Source of the DNA: Ischnura elegans
Lineage: Eukaryota; Arthropoda; Insecta; Odonata; Coenagrionidae
Assembly: GCF_921293095.1 (NCBI RefSeq)
Contig: NC_060259.1
Location: forward strand, 44,869,812-44,933,811
DNA: 64,000 bases
Direction of reading: 5' to 3'
The translations under genes were made by a program, and so were the position numbers. Shown here piece after piece: positions 36,806 through 46,749 of the stretch. Position 1 is the stretch's first letter. The number at the start of each line of letters is the position of its first letter. Under the pieces are notes generated by a model. It searched no databases and was not told the DNA's origin. It saw only the letters and a list, made by a program, of their open reading frames with translations.

Positions 36806-37894
36806 AGTATGATGAATGCCATTTTTTAAACCAAATGATGGTATTTTCCTGGTGGACTTCTCTAATTTGTTTACAATTTTTTTTGTTTTTAACAATCTTC
36901 TTGCATCTGAGAGTAGGTGAATATTTGGAACTTGATTCAGTAGAGTTTAAAGATCTGACAAGTCAGAGTGGGTGACATCATGCTTAATCGACCAATTGCA
37001 ACTCGATATCTAACGGAGGTGAATTGAGTTCGGGATCACATGCTGCTTCATCATGTGAGACGCTACTACACAACGTCGTCAGTCTTCCTGCTCACAGAAG
37101 ATTCTGAATGAGTAAGAAACTCATCTGTACTTGAATGAGATAGTGACTCATCTGTATCACAGTAAGTAAGCAACTCATCTCTACTTGAGTAAGAAATTTT
37201 TTTTCCACTAATATCTGGTAATGAGCAATAATGGATTGAGGCTGAATTTTCCAAAGTATTCAAATTTGAATGTGACTGGTCTGAAATATCGCCACTTTCT
37301 GATCCTACATCATTTTGGCAACTATCGTTATCATATTTTTTCTCCTCAATCGAGTCAATACCATCCTCAAAACAATGCAGCAGATCAGCTATTAATAACT
37401 CATTTCACCCACTTCGCATCAATAGACAAAATGGCTTTCTTTTTTTTACTCATGGTTCCCATAATTATAATGCACAAAATACAGATGGTGGCTCAGAGTG
37501 AATCAGAAGAAAAATTATAGAAAAATCGTATTGGTAATATATTTTACATTTACTGCAAAAATAAAGAGCGTAATTTTTATTTAAAAGAAGTTTTAACTTA
37601 CGCAATGGGATAGGCAGCAGCACTTATACACCTCGTCCGCAGTTGGAGAAGTATGATGAAATTTGCAGCAATGCGATAATTGTAGAAGTAAACCAATTTT
37701 AATGATTGAAATTGTTGATCGAAAGACTGAAGTTACAATAATAAGTTTGTATGTGGTACCACTAACCCGAGTGGGCGCTTCCCATACATATGACTCACGT
37801 GTCGACTAGTGTTGACTCGCGGTAACTGTTTATAACTCTCCAATTCCTGTGCGTAATCGTTTGTTGACTTGTGTCACAACAGTCGCCGACACCA

Positions 37895-38190
37895 GTGGCG
37901 TAGCGAGGGGGGGTTTTGGGGGTTAAAACCCCTCCCCAGGGCTCACAGAAATTTTTAAGTTTAATCATTTTACTTTTAACTGGGTTGATATTACTAGTAG
38001 AATAATGTAAGGATTAATGAAATATCCGTCAGAAAGCCATAAAAACTCACCATTTTGAAGCATTTATCTTAAAATTCCGCAAGTTATTAATCTCTCACCT
38101 ACCGCTTATCCTGGTGGGTATTCCATACCCCCACACACCCCGGTATTAGTTGCACCTGAAACCCCCCAGACTGAATTCCTTGCTGCGCCC
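37895..38190. repeat. Dispersed 290-bp repeat, copy 2
   Basis: GTGGCGTAGCGAGGGGGGGT at the left, CTTGCTGCGCCC at the right, the two ends being roughly inverted (GGCGTAGC versus GGGCGCAGC). The body is shared with 22818-23107 throughout. Such a repeat is probably a small non-autonomous DNA element. Confidence 0.75.
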
Positions 38191-39962
38191 TTGGCCAACA
38201 CAATTGAATGGAACACGAAAACCGCGAGGTAAGTCGACTTGCGTTGACGTGTGTCGATGAATGGAAAGCACCCAGTGTTGAATGTTATTATTTACGCAAT
38301 AAAAGAATATTGTTGCTCTCGTTGCCATGGGATACATTTGGTTTGCTGTATAATGACTTTTTAACACTTTTATTTACTTTTGTTAGTAAGTAAATATTTG
38401 TATTTCCCTCTCGAAGAAAATATTTGTGTTTGTGTGTATTTGTGTTAATATAATAAATTTGAGCCATGATTAATTATAAATATAGTTTACAGTTCAATCG
38501 CAAGAAATTTCATTTTGTTTATCCCGCTATGTCGCTCGTAGCGACAAGCAGACCAAAATGGAGCAATTACAAAAACAAATGAGCGCAATGCGGCAACGTT
38601 ATTCAAAGGACCGCGTTACGGAGGTCGCGGCATCACGGACTACAAAATATTTTGATTTTGACTATACGTGTACCTTAAAAAGTGAGCCTTATGGGTCGTA
38701 AGAAATATTTCGAGGTTTTCGGTGTTATTCAATACATCGCGGTATTTGTTAGTTTTTCAGTTTCGGGCCGACAAAACTTCCCATCGCAGAAAAAGTCTCT
38801 AGCACTGCATATTATACATACCTGAACGGCCAATAAGAAATCCAGGTTCGAATCCCGGACAAATCAAATGATTTTTTCCTGCAATAATTCCCATTGGTAT
38901 TGATGTAAAAAGTAATGAGATTTTTATATAATGAATCAAGGGAAACTAAATACTAAAGAGCCGTCTATGAATCGCACCCTGTCTCAAGTTATGACATTCA
39001 TCAAAATTAGTTACCGTTAAACATCCGTCGAACAATGGTTTCTGCTTGTATTCCTGTACAACAGGAAGATGAAAATGCGGCACTAAAAAGCCACCATTTT
39101 ACTTGAAAGGTAGAAATTAAAATAAAGGTCAGTGACCATATCTAGTACCAAGCATAAACAATTTCTAGGCCATGGGCTGTATAGCTATTGAATATGTAGT
39201 ATTTGGTAGCCCATTATAGCCTTATAAAAGAGGAGCTTTACTATCGTCATAATATCACCTATATTTTCCTCCATCAGGTTAGTAAGCCCAAAATCAAAAA
39301 CCTAACTGCCGCCTTTCGCCAAAGGTGACAGGACTCCCAACCTGGTAAAGTTGTCATGTGAAAATATAATTTAAATCGAAACTTTTCTATATTTAACTGA
39401 TAAAATATGTGAAATTTGACCTCTATAATGTTTTTAGAAAGGAAGACACGTAGTCTGAAGTTTAGTATACGGCAAATATTCCTATATCCAACTACAATGA
39501 TAATATAATGATATTTTTTAGATTCTCGTTAATTTCAAATGAAATTGGATGTATCAAAGAATATAATGGAGGTTTCCACCTAGGAATGTTAGTTTTATTT
39601 CGATTTGGGAATCGTTACTGAACCACTTCAAAACTGAGTGCAACCACGTTCTATCCTTAAAAACGTATTGTTGGTACCACTGCATTGCCGTGAAAATTTT
39701 CAGTCTCATGTTCATGGAAGAGCGTCAAGGTTGTAAATGTTAACAACAAAGTCTAAACAACAGTGGTTGGATAACGTCACAGCTAGTGTAGCGACGTAGT
39801 TTCAACTCCGCCTTTTATTTGAGAAATAACTACACCATGTAAAACCTTTTAACCCTCATTTACTTTCTTTATATGTGTAGTGCGTTTTGGACATTATTTC
39901 GTTCTGCTCTTTTGCAGTTTTAGTTCTAAAAATGTAGCCCATGTGTTCCGAATCCAAAAACT
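38191..39962. other. Region upstream of Tusc2
   Basis: Contains a small open frame (38558-38701), a GC-richer patch at 38560-38640, and a fragment with a B-box-like GGTTCGAATCCCGG at about 38841 (tRNA or SINE relic, no cloverleaf). Promoter and 5' untranslated region of Tusc2 must lie at the right end, but no core motif stands out. Confidence 0.5.
38558..38701 (+). CDS. Candidate small open reading frame, 47 codons
   Basis: ATG in a strong context (ACCAAAATGG) opens MEQLQKQMSAMRQRYSKDRV and continues TEVAASRTTKYFDFDYTCTL, KSEPYGS, TAA. The first half is predicted to be a charged amphipathic helix. The patch is GC-richer than its surroundings. A possible donor GTAAGA overlaps the end (38699), so it could also be a first exon. 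No family recognised; may be chance. Confidence 0.25.
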   Translation: MEQLQKQMSAMRQRYSKDRVTEVAASRTTKYFDFDYTCTLKSEPYGS

Positions 39963-40093
39963 ATGGGCAATAGCGGATCGAAACTAGTGAAGAAAATCGT
40001 CTCACCTTTATCAGGTTATTCAGAGCAGAAGTCGGAACCTGATAACTGTGAAAGTGTTAAGCTAGCTACTCCATATGTATTATCGAGGAAAGG
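39963..40093 (+). CDS. Tusc2: Tusc2 exon 1
   Basis: ATG at 39963 gives MGNSGSK. The exon ends LSRK plus two bases of Gly before GTTAGT. The ATG was chosen because Gly2 is required for the myristoylation expected of this family. Confidence 0.9.
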
Positions 40094-43000
40094 GTTAGTG
40101 TTACAAAACTGTTATAATACTGCTGAATGGAGTATTTGTAAATTTTAGCAAATACGCGTATAAAGTTAGCAGCTAATTGACTTGAAATGCCTTTGATTTG
40201 AACGAAAATGATTTTAGGTCCATGTTTTTGGACGAGGATGGCGACTTGGCCCATGAGTTCTATGTGGAAGAGCCGCCGCAGAAAAAGGGAGCTAAAGCTA
40301 CTATGAAGAGAGTGTACTCAAACCTCACCCCTCAGGTAACAAATTTTATTCAGCCGTCAAGTGACAATAGGAAATTATCGATATTAGAAGGAAGGTTTGG
40401 TTTGTAATGGCTATGGTTGTAGCAGGAATCCGTGCTTTTTTGATTTGTGTGATAAGGTTTAAATGTTGGGATATACGTGCACAAGTTACTGTGAATGATT
40501 GCAGAATGTGATCTTCGCCTTGAAGAACCGTTGTTAGTTCTTGGCTCTGCACAAGAATAAAGTTAATAGCGGTGTAAGACTTCCATGCTGTAGATATGCT
40601 GCACAGTTATAAGGGTTTTAGTGTAGAAATTTTCATTAGACGTTCATACTTGCATGAACGCGTGCAGAAGCAGTTATCTTTCTATTAAGGCTTCTGAAAG
40701 GCCCTAGTGTAAGTTTTGGTCAGATTAAGATTGTGGTGTCTTGCAGTCAAGGTGTTATTGGACAAGTTGGGCAGTTCAGATGTAGTCAAATTGCATGGCA
40801 TGTATAATTTGTACAGTCTGATAAATTATTTCTCTTGGTAATTGTCAACATTGGGTGTGTGCGAAGCTTTATTGGCTTGCAGATCATATGACTTGCAAGA
40901 TGCCCATTATTGACGGGCATGAATGGGCCATACCGTAGGGACGTACAGTTTTGTATCCTACGATGAAGAAAGTTTAAATATTTCATTCTTATGTCTAAAT
41001 TAAGCTTTCAAATCCACTGATATTATTTTTAGTCATTTACGTATCCAAGGTTATGCAAGTTGGTGCCTGTTTCTATTGTAACTATTTCCAAGCTCATAAG
41101 TTATGGGCTCGTTCATTACTAGTCTAAACTTTTGCTCTAACAAAAGCAACAGTCTTTAGCCATATTATCATGTAAATAAATAGATGAACAGAAAAATGGA
41201 ATTCATCATCCAGTGACAACGAGTTAAAAATTACAATTATGTGTATACATATATCATTTGTATCTGGGGACCATTGTCACAGTAAATAATGTATTCTATC
41301 TCATTCTTTATGTTAATCGTAAACGGGTAAAACTATCCCGATGCTATGCAGTATGTAAACTGTGCTTCAAGCATATTTCACGCAGCCCTTCAAAATCGAC
41401 CTCTACTGTTTTCAGTGAATGCCTGTTCAGTACTGCAGGCAATATTTCTGCCAAAAAATGAATAGATTAGACACAGATAGGGTAAAAGTGTTGAATTTAT
41501 TAAATCAAAACCTGGAGAAAGAACCATTGGCTGCCTGATGTAATCTCGATCATGCTTTCTTTAACAACATGTTGTTTTAACTTTTTTGCTTGGCAAATAA
41601 ATTTATGGAGACCATCTTAAGTTTTTTTTTACCGAGCTTTCTTGCTACTTTACATCTTAGTGAAATTATTTTCATTCACTTTGTGCAGTTTTTCATTTAA
41701 TTTGCCATTAATTCAGATGATAAGAGTTCATCCTTGGAACTGAGTATCGAGAACCGATGGGGGAGAAAAAGACCGGAACCGAGAACCAAAAAAATTGACT
41801 CATCCTTTCTGAAAGCCTGGTTACACGGTGCATTAACCCGTATGGGTTAATGTCTAAATGTATGAACGCGAGAATGAACGGAAAAATGCACCATGTAACC
41901 ACTCCAAAATGTACAAATGCATGAACGGAAAATAGAACCTGTTCTAATTTCGTTCATGCATTCGCACAAGTTGAACTCATGACAGAGCCACTTGGTGGCA
42001 ACAAAAACTAAACGCCTCGCGTTACGAGAAAATGTGTGAAAACTTGTGAGAACGCATGTATCGTGTAACCGCTCATTCATGCTTCTCGTTCACGCAAATT
42101 TCCATGGATTCAGACATGCAAACAGACACGCATTCATACATTAACTGGTATGGGTTAATGCACCGTGTAACCAGGCCTTTAGAGTTATGGAAAATGAGGT
42201 GAAGGTTTGAGTACAGGTCCCGATGATAGGGTATGATCCCTTGTTAAGCTGGTTTGCGAGGGGTAGCTGCTTACTAGAGTATTGCTTGGGGCCCAATCAC
42301 TCCTTATCTTCTTGGTCAGATATAGTCAGCGTTATTTCTTATTCGTCCGATATACCTGATTGGCTAAAGCTATCATTCATTTGTATGTGACGGAAAACCT
42401 GTGTTGGCCAAAGCCTATGATAGCGTTAAATGCCATTATTTGCGCCGTCAAGAGTTTGACAAACTTGAAAATTTTCATCTTGGGAGTATTTGCTTCTTAG
42501 CACTTGGGTTTCTTGAGTATGGAAAGATACATAAACCTTCTTTACCTTTGTTTTTTTTTAATTAGGCAAGTTGTATATAGAAATAAGCTAAGTGCCTATT
42601 CACAGCATCTAATTACATTCGATCATACTTATGCACGCTCATCTTATTGTCTGTTAAACATAACCATTGCTTACTCAAAGGTGCTGTTCACTAAAGCCTG
42701 AATAATATGACCTTTTTTTTCATCACTTTCGTGTGCTCATTTTAGGGATCACTCTAGTGATTACCCGGAAATGATCGTCTCACAGGATTGTTTTTTGCGA
42801 TGGCCCCAATGATGAGGATTCCCATCACTTTTTTCATCACTTGGCATGTAGTTTTTTCCATCACTGAAATCACATATCAGCCAATCAGAATGCATGGCCA
42901 TGTAGTGCAATTGCAGCACAACGTTTGACAATTACGGGAATGACATGGGCAGACATGAATGACTAGCTGTGAGAATGCTGAAAAGTGATGGAAGGAGTGG

Positions 43001-46000
43001 AAGAAATAATGACTGTGATTTTTGAAAAAGTGATGCCTCGAGCGATCACTTTTCTGGTCCCAAAAAGCGATTGCTCAAGTGAACACTAAGAGGAATCGTG
43101 TGGTTTAGGCTTATTTGTTGATAATTATTTCTCCAAAAAGTTTCAAAATTTTAATTATTTGTTATTCAATGACAAAAGGTTCTCCAGCATTCAGAAAATT
43201 AAAAATGCGCGATGAATGCTGAAGAGTAAGGAGATGGTTGGGTAAAGCGTGTTTGTATTTTAAATTTATAATTGTGGAAATCCTCTAAATATATTCATCG
43301 AATGAGATTAAATTTTTCTGATAATATGGACTAGGCTACAAATAGATATAGATACTCGAGAGTTATGAGAGCTTTTTGATAATTTCCATTTCTTACTGGT
43401 GTATCTGATTTTCTTCCTTCAAGCCTTAGAAACACTAGAGTGAATCTAGGGTTTTCCACCCGTGCAATTATAGTTAACCTGTTGCTTAAAGTTGCGGGTG
43501 TGAGGAAATGGACAAAATTTTTGTTCCAATGGTTAGCCTCTGCAAAATCTTCTGAGAATGGCTTTAAACTCTTGTATTTATCAATTATTTGCCTCTGCCT
43601 CCATATAAAGTCTCTGCTGATGGTATTGAGTTTCCCTATGATTGTCTAACATTTGGGCCTTATTTTATGTGAGTGCCACAACTTTTGTCGGTGGGACAAG
43701 TTTACTTGTAAGAGTAAATTTCTTCAACACCGTTATTTAGATGAGGGTTCCCTGTAAAATAAGGTTCAAATCATTTTTCTCAATAAAAAAAGTTATTCTG
43801 GATTACAGTGGAACCTCGATCTATCGTTTTTCAGGGGGATGGACGAAAGAAACTATGAATGTGGGAAAACAATCAATGCGGGAATGTTTCGCTAGGTTGC
43901 CTATTTCACAGGAAATGCAGAATTTTGGCGTGTAATTATGATATTCCCTAAAGGATTTAAACAAGATTTTATCTAATTACAGGAATACTAGTACTTTATC
44001 GAGACACTTAGGTCATATTGTTGATTTGACTAATATCGTTTTCAAATATCCTTAAGGAACACGCCACCTTGCTAAAAAATGTTTGCCCTCCACTCGGCAT
44101 TCACACTGCTATCATAGATCTCTGTCTGATGTAAAAAGTATTATCCATCAAACACCATTTCCAGTACACGTATTCACGAGAGCAATGTGCATGTTATGCT
44201 TAAAACAACCGCTTTCGCCGGCGCAGTGATTGGTTGTGAGATGGATCACAAGGACCAAAAATAGTCTAGTATTTGAAATGTTCCTGTCTAATAAACATAT
44301 TTTCCATATAATTTAGGCAATGTGTAAAACGTGAACAATGTTGCGTTAATTGTCAGTGGCACACCCACCTGATCCTCCGCTTCATCTCTCCGCTTGTTTT
44401 CACCATTTAGCTCGCTCTACCCCCACCCCTACCATCATGTGCTTGTGGACAACCCAAGGCGTTCTGCAATATTCATGCGCCTCTAGCCGGGATTCTTTTT
44501 GTCATCTTTAATTATTTTCAGTCCATCTTTTAAAGTTCTCACTTGTTTCTTTGGAAGGGCCATGGTCCGAAGACGGATAAAAATAAAACCTGACTTTGTT
44601 AAACACACATGGAAAACACTCGCTAGTTTGAAGTCAACCCATCCTGGAAAGTAAGGAACCACTCGTACGAGGTGAAGTTTGGCACTAATGCTATCGCTTA
44701 TGACATATGCAGAGCATACTGCAGAGGGTGAAGCATGTCCATATGACTGCGCCATGAAATTTTTTGTCCTAAAGATAAGGCAACTTACCCATTCTTTTCT
44801 AATTAGCGTAGCGCCAGGTGATCAGATGAATTTGTATAATTTGTTGGGAGAGACAAAATATCCTTAGAAGAAATCCCTTCGTCAGTAACTCTGAGAAGTG
44901 AGACTTACAGAGTGAGAGTATAACTCCTAAATTGATAACTGATAATAACCTGATATCCTGTTTTCCACATGCCACAAAAATGTCACATTAACTGCCGAGA
45001 AGCTCAGCTATGAGGATATCGAGTTTTGCCAAATCAACATCGTATTTTTCCAACTATTTCCTTGCTTAAAATGCATAAATAACGTTAGAAATATGTCGTG
45101 TTTGGTCTCGTTCTTTTTTTAATTACATGCGAATTAGTAGCATTTCAATCTTATATAAGTATGGTAGCAATAGCTAGAATTCATTGTTATATAGACACCT
45201 TTTGGGCTAATAGGTGATTCATGCCAAAGTTGACCTTCAGAAACTGGGAACTTTGAAGCTGGCAGGCTGAAAAAACTTCAGTGGGGGAGAATGGGACAGG
45301 AGTGAAATACGTTTCTATTTTTCTTGTGTAACTTGATTTTTTTTAAGCTAAGGTCTTCGTAATACGATCCCTGTGGGAAAGGGGACCTTTTGTTTGATTT
45401 TGGAGAAGAGGAAAGTGTCAGAAGGGGAGGCGAGTGCTGAATGGAGGGGGATAGCAAATCTTGGGAAATGCACTGATGTTACCATCCCATGGCACTGAGC
45501 TTCTTCCTATGGCAGTTCCATCTCCTGGGGAAGATTCATATTTTGTGCCGGTCCTAATTATCCATAAGTGATACATGGTTTATATTTCGTCTCATTTTCG
45601 TCAAACGATGGATGCGGGATAATTATGCCTCGGGACCACAATCTTCAAACAATCAATGCAGGAAAATGATACTTCAGGGAACAAAAGATGTGGGAAAAAA
45701 TTACATTGTCTGTATGGAACTTCATTTGGGACCAGGAATGATGAATGCGGGAAAACGATCAATGCAGGAACGATAGATCGGCGTTCCACTGTATTTTGAA
45801 AGTTGGACTTCTTCCTATGTTTTTACATAATTGCCATGGAGATCAATGCAATTTTGCATAAGGAGACCATTTATTTTACATCTGCATTGTAGAACTCTCC
45901 CGCTGCTCCACTAAGGTTATGCTTCCTTCATCAAGCATTGGACCAAGCTACATGTCACTGTTGTGGAGTCCCATGTCACAGTGTTTGTAGTGACTGTAGC

Positions 46001-46749
46001 TTCTTGGTGGACTAAATTTATGGACAACCCTTGTACAACACTTATTAATTTAGTTATTAAGGTTCTTTTCGTGATAATTGTGGTAAATAGTTAATAATTA
46101 TAAGGCAAAATTCATGTTAGCATGTTTAGCTATACTTACTGTGAAAATACGTGGGTGTGAAGCAAGGATAATGTTAATTGATCATTCCCTGGCTAAGTCC
46201 GCAAAATGCATGATTTTCGTTGTCTTTTAGGATGTATTGATTCGAGTTTAAGTTATATATGTATTTGATTCCAAAAGTTTCAGTCAGTCAAAGTGAGGAA
46301 AAATCTCTATTCTAAATTTAAATAATATTAAAGCCAGATGCAAGGTAAAAACATTGATCATCACATTGAAAAGTTTTTATTATAAATTTTTGTTATCATT
46401 TTACTATTAATTTTTACAATAATTCCAATATGTAGCTTCTCATGTTGATCAAGCATAAAGACTTTACCTCTGTAACTTTGTTAACCTCAGTATGAAGGGT
46501 ATGTACTATTGTTAATGTCAAATAAATATTCTTGTAGCAAAGGCAAGTGTATGGAAAATAATATGGTGTAGTAATTGTATTCAGTATTTGATTTCTGAAA
46601 CATTCCCTTGACTTCAAAAATCATGTAGTGATAAGAAATATTTGAACTTAACATTTCATATGATAATTTCTTTTTCTTTGTAGGGTGAAGTTGCATACCA
46701 GTTCCCCAGACTCCACGTAGATTTTCCAGTCATATTGCATCAATCTTGA
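39963..46749 (+). CDS. Tusc2: Tusc2/Fus1 homologue (tumour suppressor candidate 2), complete, 3 exons
   Basis: Exons 39963-40093, 40218-40335 and 46684-46749 join to a 104-residue protein (the human protein is 110 residues). It starts MGNSGSKLVKK, with Gly2 in a typical N-myristoylation context as known for TUSC2. The conserved core is RKGSMFLDEDGDLAHEFYVE, spanning the first splice junction. The end is GEVAYQFPRLHVDFPVILHQ followed by Ser and TGA. TUSC2 is a small, mainly mitochondrial protein linked to Ca2+ handling, respiration and cell growth control in mammals; its role in insects is not well known. Introns are phase 2 and phase 0, all GT-AG. Intron 2 is 6.3 kb and contains two transposons. 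The N-terminal 35 residues are variable in the family. Confidence 0.93.
40218..40335 (+). CDS. Tusc2: Tusc2 exon 2
   Basis: Acceptor ATTTTAG. Completes Gly and encodes SMFLDEDGDLAHEFYVEE, then a basic stretch ending NLTPQ. Donor GTAACA, phase 0. It holds the most conserved block of the family. Confidence 0.92.
41812..42180. mobile_element. Inverted-repeat (MITE-like) element
   Basis: CCTGGTTACACGGTGCATTA at the left is exactly mirrored by TAATGCACCGTGTAACCAGG at the right. The inner arms (ATGTATGAACGCGAG... and ...CACGCATTCATACAT) continue the match less perfectly. 369 bp, non-coding. The target duplication is not clear, so the superfamily is open. Confidence 0.75.
42743..43092. mobile_element. 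Possible small element with weak inverted ends
   Basis: TTAGGGATCACTCTAGTGAT at the left weakly mirrors the right side (reverse complement TTAGTGTTCACTTGAGCAAT). The interior repeats ATCACTT/AAGTGAT motifs. Ends are too diverged for a firm call. Confidence 0.3.
43806..45791 (-). mobile_element. Pogo/Tigger-like transposon with truncated CENP-B-type transposase
   Basis: CAGTGGAACCTCGATCTATC (43806) is mirrored at the right end (reverse complement CAGTGGAACGCCGATCTATC, from 45791), and TA flanks both ends. On the minus strand, ATG at about 44563 gives MALPKKQVRTLKDGLKIIKD, the start of the CENP-B/Tigger helix-turn-helix, then a stop. Past the stop the frame still reads like the same domain (AERLGLSTST) to a second stop. 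No catalytic domain is present, so the element depends on another transposase. Related to the interior of 29406-30888. Confidence 0.8.
46684..46749 (+). CDS. Tusc2: Tusc2 exon 3
   Basis: Acceptor TTTCTTTGTAG. Encodes 21 codons, GEVAYQFPRLHVDFPVILHQ plus Ser, then TGA at 46747-46749. The H-V-D-F-P-V core matches the TUSC2 C-terminus, which shows that the gene spans the 6.3-kb intron. Confidence 0.92.
   Translation, partial: GEVAYQFPRLHVDFPVILHQS

Larger units (their letters stand above)
33142..37460 (-). mobile_element. CACTA/EnSpm-like transposase remnant, interrupted by a piggyBac element
   Basis: On the minus strand the pieces are: a Ser/acid-rich N-terminal part (about 37460-37066, start MSKKKKAILSIDAKWV with broken frame); a piece ending FGLKNGIHHTL at 36806; after the inserted piggyBac, LPLLKSS near 34220; then 34148-33555 with CCDVPPKSF, GYNSCTRCDIDGEYRCNRVYF, SLDMVKSFPLDYMPLVCLGI; then 33620-33142 in another frame with YWKAIEFHQFLLYTGPVVM and HNVHNLLHSCDDYEIFGPLH, DFSAFRFENHM. 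These motifs belong to animal transposases of the EnSpm (CACTA) type as I recall them. Frameshifts and stops show it is dead. Element ends were not located. Confidence 0.6.
40336..46683. other. Tusc2 intron 2, 6.3 kb
   Basis: Contains the inverted-repeat element 41812-42180, a possible element at 42743-43092 and the Tigger-like element 43806-45791. No other exon was recognised. Confidence 0.7.
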
